A stretch of 16,573 nucleotides of DNA, taken from contig NZ_JACUUA010000067.1 of assembly GCF_014859565.1 (NCBI RefSeq), positions 1 to 16,573 on the forward strand, written 5' to 3'. The position numbers were made by a program, and so were the translations under genes. Origin of the DNA: Marinospirillum sp. GTDB lineage: Bacteria > Pseudomonadota > Gammaproteobacteria > Pseudomonadales > Halomonadaceae. Position 1 is the stretch's first letter; the number at the start of each line of letters is the position of its first letter. Below, in pieces: positions 1 to 8,081 of this stretch. Under the pieces are notes generated by a model. The model ran no database searches. It was not told where the DNA came from and saw nothing but the letters and a program-made list of their open reading frames with translations.

Positions 1-53
1 AAGTTGGAAGCCTCGCCCGTGGCGCTTTAGCGCTTAGGGCGGGGAGCAGTCAC
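1..53 (+). mobile_element. Repeat hairpin, probable right end of an IS200/IS605-type element (partial)
   Basis: Positions 11-44 fold into a two-part hairpin. An outer stem pairs 11-18 with 37-44 (eight pairs, one of them T-G). An inner stem pairs 22-25 with 30-33 (GCGC/GCGC) around a TTTA loop. The tail GGGGAGCAGTCAC ends at 53, after which unique sequence leading to mfd begins. Positions 20-53 recur exactly, inverted, at 16540-16573. From family knowledge, IS200/IS605 (TnpA/TnpB) elements end in subterminal GC-rich hairpins followed by a short tail often ending TCAC or TCAA, so I infer a right end with the element body to the left, outside the window. A REP-like palindrome is the main alternative. 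No transposase sequence is visible. Confidence 0.5.
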
Positions 54-86
54 AAGGTACAGAGCATTTTTTCCTTCTGATCAGGC

Positions 87-95
87 TGTTATCAT
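87..95 (+). promoter_or_regulatory. Candidate extended -10 promoter for mfd
   Basis: TG at 87-88, one base, then TATCAT at 90-95 matches an extended -10 element (TGnTATAAT, five of six in the hexamer). No good -35 is seen at the right distance; only a T-run lies at 67-72. Transcription would begin near 102, giving a leader of about 30 bases. The site lies wholly inside unique sequence, 34 bases beyond the end of the repeat hairpin. Confidence 0.4.
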
Positions 96-130
96 GCCCC
101 TCTTTAATTAACAGCAGAGCCACGAAACCG

Positions 131-3100
131 ATGACCCATCCGGCCAACATCAGCCACCTTTTATCTGAACAGCCACCTCGCAAAGCCGGTTTTTTACAGC
201 GCTGGTTAAACCTGCATGATGCCGCCTCTGCACTGGCGCTATTGGAAGCAGCCACGGCTCATCCAGCCCCCTTGCTGGTGGTGTGCCCAGACAGCCAATC
301 TGCTCAGCTGCTGGCTGATGAGTTACGTTTTTTTGCTGCTGACACCCTGCCGGTTCTGAGTTTGCCCGACTGGGAAGTCTTGCCTTATGACCGTTTTTCG
401 CCTCATCAGGATATTGTATCTGAACGCCTGAAAACCCTGCTGGCTTTACCCAGTGTGCAGAAAGGCCTATTACTGGTACCGGTCAGCACCCTGATGCAGC
501 GTTTACCCCCCTCAGAGTTTGTTGCCAGTCATGCACTGGATCTGAAGCTGGGTCAGAAGCTGGCAATGCACACCTTTCGCCGCCAGCTCGAAGAAGCCGG
601 TTATCGAGCCGTGGATACCGTGTATGAACACGGGGAATTCACGGTTCGCGGTGGTCTGCTGGATCTTTACCCAATGGGCAGTGAACAGCCCCTGCGTATT
701 GAATTGTTTGATGATGAAATTGAATCACTGCGCTTTTTTAATCCCGAAACCCAGCGCACTGAACAAAAAACCGATGCCATCTCGCTCTTGCCCGCTCATG
801 AGTTTGCACTGAATGAAACCTCACTAACTATCTTCCGTACTGAGTTTCAGACCCGGTTTGATGTGGATTTGTCACGTTGTGATCTGTATCAGGACACTTT
901 AAAAGGCCGTGTCACTCCCGGTCTGGAATTTTTGCTGCCACTGTTCTTCCATCAAACTGCCACTCTGTTTGACTACCTGCCAGCAGACACACTGATTGCA
1001 GAAACCGGCAATACACAACAAGCAGCCAGCCATTACTGGGAAGAAATCGAACGGCGTTATGAAAGCCTGCGCCATGATGTACAACACCCCTGCCTGGCAC
1101 CGCATGAGTTGTACCTGCCGCTGGATCAACTGAACCGTGAACGCAAGGCTTTTGCACGGGTGGAGCTGCACCAGCAACCACCCACTGACAGCCTGTCTGG
1201 CGATTTACAATTATCCACCCACGCCCTGCCTGACTTGGCAGTCCACGCTAAAACCAGTCGCCCACTCGGCGCTCTACAGGATTTTATCAGCAGTCACCCA
1301 CAGACCAGCCTGCTGCTGACCGTTGAATCCCGTGGCCGGCGCGAAGCCTTGCTGGAACTGCTGCATCGCCATCAGCTGCATCCTGTGGATGTGGACAACT
1401 GGCAGGACTTTCTGGATAAACGCCCTCCGCTGGCATTAACCCTGGCACCCTTGGATCGGGGTTTGTGGATTGAGCAGCCACAAGTGCTGCTGATTACTGA
1501 GTCGATCCTGTTCGGTGAACGTATTCTGCAGCGCCGCCGCCGTCAGACTTCGGCAGTAAATCAGGAATTGGCATTTCGTAGCCTGTCCGAACTTACACCG
1601 GGCAACCCTGTGGTGCATATTGATCATGGTGTGGGACGTTACATGGGGCTGGAAACCCTCAGTGCCGGTGGTCAGACCCAGGAGTTTCTGAAACTGGTGT
1701 ATGCCGACAACGCCAGCCTGTATGTGCCAGTGGCATCACTGGATCGCATCAGCCGTTACAGCGGCAGTAATGATGAAGTAGCACCCCTGCACCGGCTGGG
1801 TTCTGATCAATGGGACAAGGCACGCCGCAAGGCGGTAGAAAAAATCCGTGATACCGCTGCTGAATTGCTGGATATTTATGCTCGGCGTGAAGCCCAGCAA
1901 GGTCATGCCTTCACCTTGGATGAAGAAGCCTGGGAGCAGTTTTCAGCCGCCTTCCCCTTTGAGGAAACGGTGGATCAACAACTGGCCATTAATGCCGTGA
2001 TCAAAGACATGTGCCGTACCCGTCCCATGGATCGTGTGGTGTGTGGTGATGTCGGTTTTGGTAAAACCGAAGTCGCCATGCGAGCAACCTTTATTGCTGT
2101 TCATGGGCAAAAGCAGGTGGCGGTGCTGGTGCCCACCACCCTGCTGGCTCAGCAGCATTATGATAACTTCAAAGATCGTTTTGCCGACTGGCCGGTGAAT
2201 ATTGAGCTGTTATCGCGTTTTCGTTCTGCCAAAGAGCAGGAAGCCAGCATCCAGCGGCTGCAAGAAGGCAAGGTGGATATCCTGATAGGTACCCACAAAC
2301 TGCTGCAGTCCTCGGTGAAGTTTCAGGATTTGGGTCTGGTGATTATTGATGAAGAGCATCGTTTTGGTGTGCGCCAGAAAGAACAGCTAAAAGCCCTGCG
2401 TGCCAATGTGGATTTGTTGTCGATGACCGCCACACCGATTCCGCGCACTCTGAACATGGCAATGTCCGGCATCCGTGACCTGTCCATTATTGCAACCCCG
2501 CCCGCCCGTCGCCTGTCGGTCAAAACCTTTGTACGCCAGCGGGATGAAGCCATTATTAAAGAGGCCGTGCTGCGCGAGTTACTGCGGGGTGGTCAGGTGT
2601 ACTTCCTGCACAATGATGTTAAAACCATCGAGAATGCTGCAGAAAAACTGCGTGAACTGATTCCCGAAGTCCGTCTGGGTGTTGCTCACGGTCAAATGCC
2701 GGAACGCCAGCTGGAAAGCGTCATGCAGGATTTTTACCACAAGCGTTTTAACCTGCTGCTCTGCTCCACCATTATCGAAACTGGCATCGACCTGCCCAAT
2801 GCCAACACCATCATCATTGAGCGTGCGGATAAGTTCGGACTGGCACAGCTGCACCAGCTGCGCGGACGTGTCGGGCGCTCTCACCATCAGGCTTATGCCT
2901 ATCTGCTGACACCCGATGGTAAAAAGCTGACACCTGACGCTGAAAAGCGCCTCGAAGCCATAGCACTGAATGAAGACCTGGGTGCCGGTTTCCTGCTGGC
3001 CTCACAGGATATGGAAATTCGCGGTGCCGGTGAGTTGCTGGGTGAAGAACAAAGCGGTCAGATCGAAAGCCTGGGCTTCAGCCTGTATATGGATTTGCTG

Positions 3101-3595
3101 GAAGATGCTGTTAAAGCCATTCGCAGCGGTAAAACTCCTAGAGCTGACCAACCGCTGCAGCGCGGCACCGAAATCAGCCTGCATCTGCCCACCTTGATCC
3201 CGGAAGACTATCTACCGGATGTGAATGGCCGCTTACAACTCTACAAACGCATTGCCAGTTGCAAGGACAAAGCCGGATTAAAAGACCTGCAGGTGGAAAT
3301 GATCGACCGCTTCGGGCTGCTGCCGGAAGCCACCAAAAACCTGTTCAAACTCACCGACATCAAGCAGCAGGCTGAGAATTTGGGTATTGTGCGTATTGAT
3401 GCCGGCAAGGATAAGGGCATCCTGCACTTCGGCAGCCAAACCCAGGTCGAACCCATCAAGCTGGTACAGCTGGTACAACGCCAGCCACAGGTTTACCGAC
3501 TGGATGGTGCTCAGGCACTGAAATTCAACCGCGACATGAGTGATGCAACACGCTGTTTTGCCGCACTCCAGCAACTGTTGGATGCACTGAGTTAA
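131..3595 (+). CDS. mfd: Transcription-repair coupling factor Mfd
   Basis: Mfd is a DNA translocase that pushes stalled RNA polymerase off damaged DNA and recruits UvrA for nucleotide excision repair. The 1154-residue length fits the family (1148 in E. coli). The N-terminal third (about 1-340) is the UvrB-like module. A CarD-like RNA-polymerase-interaction domain begins near residue 485, with VVHIDHGVGRY from 494. The translocase follows, with Walker A GDVGFGKTE (G639-E647, lysine K645), the DEEH box at 740-743, the SMTATPIPRTL motif and the HQLRGRVGRS motif. The C-terminal TRCF domain includes EISLHLP and LIPEDYLPDVNGRLQLYKR. The ATG at 131 has only a weak ribosome site. csiV follows 71 bases downstream on the same strand. 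The gene is complete with no sign of damage. Confidence 0.98.
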   Translation: MTHPANISHLLSEQPPRKAGFLQRWLNLHDAASALALLEAATAHPAPLLVVCPDSQSAQLLADELRFFAADTLPVLSLPDWEVLPYDRFSPHQDIVSERLKTLLALPSVQKGLLLVPVSTLMQRLPPSEFVASHALDLKLGQKLAMHTFRRQLEEAGYRAVDTVYEHGEFTVRGGLLDLYPMGSEQPLRIELFDDEIESLRFFNPETQRTEQKTDAISLLPAHEFALNETSLTIFRTEFQTRFDVDLSRCDLYQDTLKGRVTPGLEFLLPLFFHQTATLFDYLPADTLIAETGNTQQAASHYWEEIERRYESLRHDVQHPCLAPHELYLPLDQLNRERKAFARVELHQQPPTDSLSGDLQLSTHALPDLAVHAKTSRPLGALQDFISSHPQTSLLLTVESRGRREALLELLHRHQLHPVDVDNWQDFLDKRPPLALTLAPLDRGLWIEQPQVLLITESILFGERILQRRRRQTSAVNQELAFRSLSELTPGNPVVHIDHGVGRYMGLETLSAGGQTQEFLKLVYADNASLYVPVASLDRISRYSGSNDEVAPLHRLGSDQWDKARRKAVEKIRDTAAELLDIYARREAQQGHAFTLDEEAWEQFSAAFPFEETVDQQLAINAVIKDMCRTRPMDRVVCGDVGFGKTEVAMRATFIAVHGQKQVAVLVPTTLLAQQHYDNFKDRFADWPVNIELLSRFRSAKEQEASIQRLQEGKVDILIGTHKLLQSSVKFQDLGLVIIDEEHRFGVRQKEQLKALRANVDLLSMTATPIPRTLNMAMSGIRDLSIIATPPARRLSVKTFVRQRDEAIIKEAVLRELLRGGQVYFLHNDVKTIENAAEKLRELIPEVRLGVAHGQMPERQLESVMQDFYHKRFNLLLCSTIIETGIDLPNANTIIIERADKFGLAQLHQLRGRVGRSHHQAYAYLLTPDGKKLTPDAEKRLEAIALNEDLGAGFLLASQDMEIRGAGELLGEEQSGQIESLGFSLYMDLLEDAVKAIRSGKTPRADQPLQRGTEISLHLPTLIPEDYLPDVNGRLQLYKRIASCKDKAGLKDLQVEMIDRFGLLPEATKNLFKLTDIKQQAENLGIVRIDAGKDKGILHFGSQTQVEPIKLVQLVQRQPQVYRLDGAQALKFNRDMSDATRCFAALQQLLDALS

Positions 3596-3666
3596 GGCTT
3601 TGACTTCAACTCAGTGAAGCCCTAACCTTTCGAACTCAGATTTGTTGAAACATGGGAAACTTTTGA

Positions 3667-4470
3667 ATGCACCTGATCAAGACTCGGTCACCGTTGTTAC
3701 CCCTCGCGCTGCTGTTGGTCAGCAGCCTGCTGCCCTTGACACTGGCCGCTCAGGAGGAGCTGCAACCTCACCGCAACGAACGAGACTACATCATTGAGGT
3801 GCTGGTGTTTACCCAGCCGATTGCCCGAAACACCACCGAAATGCCAGGCCGCCCGAAAATTTTTGACAAGCTGCACAGCCCAGCTTTAAAAATTGGTCCG
3901 GCACCGGCTTGGAATCGTTTGAGTTATTTGCCACTGCAGCTCTACACACCCACCGAACCCCAGCTGGTCAAAGAAGCCGAAGCGCTGCAGCGTAATGCCA
4001 ATTACCGATTGTTATTTCATGATGCCTGGCGGATGCCGGTGACTGCAGAAGAAAGAAGCCTGCCACTGCTGATTGAGGGTGGTGAGTATTATGATGGTTT
4101 TCCTGAGTTACAAGGGCAGCTGAAAATCAGTGTTGCACGTTATCTGCATGTAGAAACGGATTTTTATTTCAGCCGCTTTAAACCCATAGACAATTCACAG
4201 GAAACCTCTGTCACCCAGTTGCTGCAAAGCAGTCATAGCCCGTTACTGACCAGTCAGCCGAACTTGCCACAGCTACTGCAGAAGATCGAACCGGATGAAA
4301 TTCGTAACGGCTCTCGGCTGATTGAAGGGCGATTTCAGATCAGTGATTCAGCAAGAATGCATCAGCGACGCAGAATGCGCAGTGGTGAACTGCATATGAT
4401 TGACAGCCCGTATTTCGGCCTGCTGATTAAAATAGAACGCGCTCCAGATGCAGATGCCGCACCTGAATAA
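3667..4470 (+). CDS. csiV: CsiV-family periplasmic peptidoglycan-binding protein
   Basis: A 267-residue protein with a typical signal peptide: a basic start (MHLIKTR), a leucine-rich core, and probable cleavage after LAA near residue 27. The mature part opens with a strand-like YIIEVLVF segment. It ends with a conserved-looking block, RRRMRSGELHMIDSPYFGLLI, where the RMRSGELH and P-x-FG features are the signature I know from the CsiV family. In Vibrio cholerae, CsiV binds peptidoglycan and is needed for LpoA-dependent activation of PBP1A, and its gene also sits next to mfd. The ATG at 3667 follows GGGAA at about eight bases, a fair ribosome site. Its stop lies 14 bases from the stop of the convergent phosphorylase gene, with no clear terminator between. 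The role here is inferred from family and context. Confidence 0.85.
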   Translation: MHLIKTRSPLLPLALLLVSSLLPLTLAAQEELQPHRNERDYIIEVLVFTQPIARNTTEMPGRPKIFDKLHSPALKIGPAPAWNRLSYLPLQLYTPTEPQLVKEAEALQRNANYRLLFHDAWRMPVTAEERSLPLLIEGGEYYDGFPELQGQLKISVARYLHVETDFYFSRFKPIDNSQETSVTQLLQSSHSPLLTSQPNLPQLLQKIEPDEIRNGSRLIEGRFQISDSARMHQRRRMRSGELHMIDSPYFGLLIKIERAPDADAAPE

Positions 4471-4484
4471 TAATCGGCTGGGTG

Positions 4485-5234
4485 TTAAATCATTGGTTCA
4501 GCCTGCCTGCGCACTACTGCTTTTAACAACTGCATGACCCTGCCGATACCCTGTTCCAGTACGGCTTCCATCCCTGCCAGGGTGATTTCACCTGCCACCA
4601 GACCTGCCGCTGGATTAACAACCAGCGACAAACAGGCGTAAGGCAGTTCCAGCTCACGAGCCAGCGCCGCTTCGGGCATACCGGTCATCCCCACCAGTGT
4701 ACAACCATCCTGTGCCAGGCGGCGCACCTCTGCTGCTGTTTCCAGTCTGGGGCCCTGGGTGGTGGCATAAACACCTTGTTGTACCAGCGCCATGCCTTCT
4801 GACTCTCCGGCCTGCAATAACTGCTGCCGCATAAACTCGGAATAGGGTGAGGTAAAATCTATGTGTTTTAAAGGCAAGTAACAGCCATCAAAAAAAGTCG
4901 CCTCCCGGCCATGGCTGTAATCAATCATCTGATCCGGCACCACCAGCGTACCCGGCACCAATGCCGGATCAATACCACCCACAGCGTTAACCGCCAGAAT
5001 TCTGCTGGCACCCGCCGCCTGTAACGCCAGCAAATTGGCGCGGTAGTTGATTTTATGTGGCGGCACTTTATGCGGATGGCCGTGACGCGCTAAAAACAAC
5101 ACTCGCTGCCCCTCAAGTTGAGCCTCCAGTACCGGAGCCGAAGCTTCACCCAGCGAAGTCATGGCAGATCGTTCCGCCAGCCACTCCACGCCGGGCATTC
5201 GGGTTAAACCTGTACCACCAATAATTGCCAGCAT
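4485..5234 (-). CDS. S-methyl-5'-thioinosine phosphorylase (MTAP/PNP family)
   Basis: A 249-residue nucleoside phosphorylase, predicted to split S-methyl-5'-thioinosine and phosphate into hypoxanthine and 5-methylthioribose 1-phosphate. Visible family features are the phosphate-binding IIGGTGL at the start, ARHGHPHKVPPHKINYRAN (49-67), NAVGGI (83-88), TQGPRLET (159-166) and the substrate-binding GMTGMPEA (182-189). At the purine-recognition site it reads NPAAG (N207-G211), where 6-aminopurine-specific MTAPs carry an Asp-rich DYD. Asn suits a 6-oxopurine, as in the characterised P. aeruginosa PA3004 enzyme, which also lies between csiV and nagZ. The frame stays open 26 codons upstream, but the ATG at 5234 is chosen because it gives the family N-terminus and has a strong ribosome site. 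The start lies 11 bases after the hpt stop. Annotation as MTA phosphorylase is the alternative. Confidence 0.88.
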   Translation of the reverse strand: MLAIIGGTGLTRMPGVEWLAERSAMTSLGEASAPVLEAQLEGQRVLFLARHGHPHKVPPHKINYRANLLALQAAGASRILAVNAVGGIDPALVPGTLVVPDQMIDYSHGREATFFDGCYLPLKHIDFTSPYSEFMRQQLLQAGESEGMALVQQGVYATTQGPRLETAAEVRRLAQDGCTLVGMTGMPEAALARELELPYACLSLVVNPAAGLVAGEITLAGMEAVLEQGIGRVMQLLKAVVRRQAEPMI

Positions 5235-5240
5235 CCGTGT

Positions 5241-5247
5241 TCCTCTC
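5241..5247 (-). promoter_or_regulatory. Ribosome binding site fixing the phosphorylase start
   Basis: On the minus strand GAGAGGA lies six bases before the ATG at 5234. It overlaps the TGA stop of hpt (5246-5248), so ribosomes finishing hpt can reload directly. It is the best Shine-Dalgarno sequence in this operon and rules against the 26-codon longer open frame. Confidence 0.75.
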
Positions 5248-5815
5248 AGAGCCCTTTGGGGGCATAGATGGCAGGAAGGTTGCGAAGATAACCCTGATAA
5301 TCCATGCCACAACCAAACAGGTAACGATCTTCCACGTCCAGACCGGTAAAATCAGCGCGGAAACCTTCCACAGCTTTGCGATTGTGTTTTTTATCCACCA
5401 ACACAGCACAAAAAACTTCTCTGGCACCTAGTTTACGACAGTGTTCCAGAATGGCTGCCAAGGTTGCCCCCTCATCCAGAATGTCATCAACCACCAGCAC
5501 ACTGCGCCCTTTCATGGCTATTTCTGGCTCCACACGCCATTGCAGATCACCACCCTGGATTTTGCGGCGGTAACGTGTAGCGTGCAAATAATCCACCTCC
5601 AGCGGGAAACTCAAACGCTTCAGCAGTTCCGAAGTGGCAAACAACCCACCATTCATCACACAATAAACCACAGGCAATTGGTTTTTTAAACGATCTGTAA
5701 TGGCTTTTGCCATTTGATCAAAAGCATCACTGACCTGTATTGCACTGACCAGACAATCAGCATCAGCCAGGACAGTACGAATACGCTGAATTTCGTTATT
5801 TGTTTCTTCAATCAT
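5246..5815 (-). CDS. hpt: Hypoxanthine-guanine phosphoribosyltransferase
   Basis: A 189-residue type I phosphoribosyltransferase that converts hypoxanthine (and guanine) plus PRPP to IMP (GMP). The PRPP-binding signature VLVVDDILDEGAT is at residues 106-118. The flexible-loop region around YLHATRYRRKIQGGD lies at 76-90, and the C-terminal purine-site region contains GLDVEDRYLFGCGMDYQGYLRNLP, with the Val-Glu-Asp and Tyr-Leu-Phe-Gly pattern of bacterial HGPRTs. The ATG at 5815 overlaps the stop of the upstream channel gene in an ATGA (5812-5815). No Shine-Dalgarno is seen before it, so translation probably depends on coupling to the channel gene. The next gene makes hypoxanthine from methylthioinosine, so the two enzymes form a likely salvage pair. 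A specificity limited to hypoxanthine cannot be excluded from sequence. Confidence 0.93.
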   Translation of the reverse strand: MIEETNNEIQRIRTVLADADCLVSAIQVSDAFDQMAKAITDRLKNQLPVVYCVMNGGLFATSELLKRLSFPLEVDYLHATRYRRKIQGGDLQWRVEPEIAMKGRSVLVVDDILDEGATLAAILEHCRKLGAREVFCAVLVDKKHNRKAVEGFRADFTGLDVEDRYLFGCGMDYQGYLRNLPAIYAPKGL

Positions 5816-6957
5816 GGCTGAGGTTGTACCGGAATAGATGGCTGGGCTGCAACACTGGCTGAGTCCTGTTGAAGGATGTCGCCCATATGCAAGGTACGTG
5901 TTGGAAAAGCGATGTCTGCACCTTCTTCACGAATGATTTCAAATATTTTCAGTAAAACCTCCTGTTTGATGCGATGGAACTCAACCCAGGCGGTGGTTTT
6001 GGTAAAGGTGTAAACAAAGAAATCCAGCGATGAAGCTGCATACTTGTTAAAGTTAACAATCAGAGTGCGGGTTTCGGTTTCCAGTTCTGGATGCTCAACC
6101 AGATACTGGTGCACTCGCTCAACGATAACATTCATTTTATCAGCATCACTATAACGGATACCAATGGTTTCAAAAATTCGTCGATTAAACATGCGTGACG
6201 GATTCTCTACTGCAATATTGGCAAAAATGGAGTTGGGTACATACAAAGGACGCTGATCAAAAGTACGAATGCGGGTCAGTCGCCAGCCAATATCTTCCAC
6301 TGTGCCTTCAATTTCGCGATCCGGTGAACGTACCCAGTCACCCACCGCAAAAGGGCGATCAAAATACAGCATCAGCGCACCAAAAAAGTTGGCCAGCAAA
6401 TCACGAGCAGCAAAACCTATGGCTATACCACCAATACCACCAAAAGCCAGTACACCGGAAACAGAAAAGCCCAGAGACTGCAGCAACACCAGCAAGGCTG
6501 TGATGATTGCTGATGCCTTGAGTAATTTACTGATGGCCTTGGCAGTGGTCAGATCCATGGGTTTACCGATCATACCCGGCTGGGTCAAACGGACTTCCAT
6601 ACCACTAATAAAACGCACTACAAACCAGGTTAACAGCACAATCACCGTGGTTCGACGAATCGGGTCTACAACATCAAAAAGATCCACCGTGGAATTAAGC
6701 CGCACAATATCCAGCGCCCAGAGCAGCCCTTGAACCCAGATAAAAATTGCTGCTGGTTTACGCCCCGCTTCCAGCAGTAGATCATCCCAGTGATTATTGG
6801 TGCTGGCAAAACGCTGCTCCAGCCGATCAAAAAATCGCCGGGCGAAGTAGTTGGCCAGCAAAGCCACAAAAATCACTATAAACACCTGGATTATCCAGGC
6901 AAATTCTTTTGGAATGACACCACCCACAGAAGCAACCACTTCAAGTAACTCGTTCAC
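5812..6957 (-). CDS. MscS-family small-conductance mechanosensitive channel
   Basis: A 381-residue inner-membrane channel that opens under membrane tension to release solutes after hypo-osmotic shock. Hydrophobic helices lie near residues 20-38, 68-84, 102-118 and 147-163. The pore helix at about 165-197 carries the Gly/Ala packing pattern GVLAFGGIGGIAIGFAARD. LMLYFDRPFAVGDWV follows, the join to the beta domain typical of MscS. The cytoplasmic part includes RTFDQRPLYVPNSIFAN. With at least one more N-terminal helix than E. coli MscS (286 residues), it belongs to the longer MscS-like group. The start is GTG at 6957, with AAGG seven bases upstream; a nearby ATG runs into an out-of-frame stop. 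It follows nagZ by 26 bases and overlaps hpt by four. The C-terminus is a short Pro/Gln-rich tail. Gating behaviour is unknown. Confidence 0.9.
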   Translation of the reverse strand: MNELLEVVASVGGVIPKEFAWIIQVFIVIFVALLANYFARRFFDRLEQRFASTNNHWDDLLLEAGRKPAAIFIWVQGLLWALDIVRLNSTVDLFDVVDPIRRTTVIVLLTWFVVRFISGMEVRLTQPGMIGKPMDLTTAKAISKLLKASAIITALLVLLQSLGFSVSGVLAFGGIGGIAIGFAARDLLANFFGALMLYFDRPFAVGDWVRSPDREIEGTVEDIGWRLTRIRTFDQRPLYVPNSIFANIAVENPSRMFNRRIFETIGIRYSDADKMNVIVERVHQYLVEHPELETETRTLIVNFNKYAASSLDFFVYTFTKTTAWVEFHRIKQEVLLKIFEIIREEGADIAFPTRTLHMGDILQQDSASVAAQPSIPVQPQP

Positions 6958-6983
6958 AACATGACCTTATAGTTTGTAGTGCA

Positions 6984-8024
6984 TTAAACCAGCAGGTGTA
7001 TGGCAGACTGCAAGTCATCTTCGACCAGTCTTGCTGCCAGCCGTCTGGCCAACAAGGCTTCTGGCGACTGTAACCAACCGCGTCCAGCAGCCGGTCTTGC
7101 CCGCAACGCCGAAGCCACCGAACAGGAGGTGACCGAAGTTTGTTCCATCCAAGCCAGAACATCCCGTGCACCGGCTGGGTCGTTACACACCAGCACCTGA
7201 TCACAACCAGCAGCCAGTGCCGACTCGGCTCGTTGGGCAAAACTGCCTGCTTCAACGGCACCTGCCATGGCAAGATCATCACTGAATATCATCCCGGTGA
7301 ATCTCAGCTCTAGACGCAGCAGATCCAACCAGGGTCTCGAAAAACCAGCTGGACGGTTATCCAGTGCCGTATAAATCACGTGTGCTGGCATTATACCCTG
7401 CAGTTTATCTGCCAAAGCGACAAAAGGTTGCAAGCAAGTGGTTCGCAACTCTGTCATGCTGCGCTCATCCACCGGCAGACAGGTGTGGGAATCCCCAGCA
7501 ACGTGACCATGACCCGGGTAGTGTTTACCGGTAGCCGCCATACCAGCACGCTGCATTCCGTCAATAAAAGCAGCAGCCAGTCGGATCAGTGTGCCTGCAT
7601 CAGCGGCAAAAGCACGATCCCCTATCACCTGACTGCTGCCGTAATCCAGATCCAGCACCGGTGAAAAACTGAAATCCAGACCTACATCCAGCACTTCTGC
7701 TGCCATCAGCTGCCCAATCAGACGGGATGCATCCAGTGCTGCGGCAGCATTCAGATCATACAGATACCCCAGCTGTCGCATCGCAGGTAAACGGGTAAAA
7801 CCTTCTTTTAACCTTTGTACTCGTCCACCTTCCTGATCCACTGCCAGCAATAACTCCGGGCGCAGGGCACGGATTTCTGAGGCCAGCTCAGCAACCTGGT
7901 GTTGATCCACAATATTACGGCTGAAAAGGATCACACCACCCACGGAGGGGCGTTGCAGTAATTGTCTTTCTTCAGCAGACAGTTGCTGTCCTTCCAGATC
8001 CAGCATCAAACGACCCGGCAACAT
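6984..8024 (-). CDS. nagZ: Beta-N-acetylhexosaminidase NagZ
   Basis: A cytoplasmic glycoside hydrolase family 3 enzyme that removes N-acetylglucosamine from anhydromuropeptides in cell-wall recycling. In many gammaproteobacteria its products signal AmpC beta-lactamase induction. The 346 residues fit the family (about 330-345). Visible motifs are LMLDLEG near the start, GVILFSRN, the substrate-binding VDQEGGRVQRL, KHYPGHGH, the catalytic Asp-His pair in GDSH (D178, H180) and the nucleophile in FSDD (first Asp, D249). It is the first gene of a minus-strand operon with the channel, hpt and the phosphorylase. The ATG at 8024 gives the family N-terminus. A GGGAT sequence lies about ten bases upstream, a loose ribosome site. 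It is divergent from the transporter gene, with 74 bases between the starts as drawn. Confidence 0.95.
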   Translation of the reverse strand: MLPGRLMLDLEGQQLSAEERQLLQRPSVGGVILFSRNIVDQHQVAELASEIRALRPELLLAVDQEGGRVQRLKEGFTRLPAMRQLGYLYDLNAAAALDASRLIGQLMAAEVLDVGLDFSFSPVLDLDYGSSQVIGDRAFAADAGTLIRLAAAFIDGMQRAGMAATGKHYPGHGHVAGDSHTCLPVDERSMTELRTTCLQPFVALADKLQGIMPAHVIYTALDNRPAGFSRPWLDLLRLELRFTGMIFSDDLAMAGAVEAGSFAQRAESALAAGCDQVLVCNDPAGARDVLAWMEQTSVTSCSVASALRARPAAGRGWLQSPEALLARRLAARLVEDDLQSAIHLLV

Positions 8025-8081
8025 GATGTCAGTTATCCCATTCTAGTAATCAGGCGCAAACTCTAGCAGATACCAGCTGGC

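Noticed and set aside
34..255. A 73-codon minus-strand open frame with a hydrophobic stretch crossing the repeat and the start of mfd
   Set aside because: It overlaps the well-supported mfd start and the repeat, has no ribosome site or recognisable family, and looks like a chance frame.
273..282. GCTGGTGG, the E. coli Chi sequence, within mfd
   Set aside because: Such an octamer is expected by chance in a gene rich in CTG and GTG codons, and Chi sequence is not established for this organism.
3596..3621. GGCTT/AAGCC and CTTCA/TGAAG inverted repeats after mfd
   Set aside because: Short competing stems with no U-tract. Not a convincing terminator, and mfd and csiV may be co-transcribed.
4476..4503. 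GGCTG/CAGCC repeat at the csiV-phosphorylase convergence
   Set aside because: Five-base arms with an 18-base loop, partly inside coding sequence and without a T-run on either strand.
8040..8045. TAGAAT as a -10 element for nagZ (minus strand)
   Set aside because: It lies so close to the nagZ ATG that the transcript would start after the ribosome site, and no -35 is present at proper spacing.
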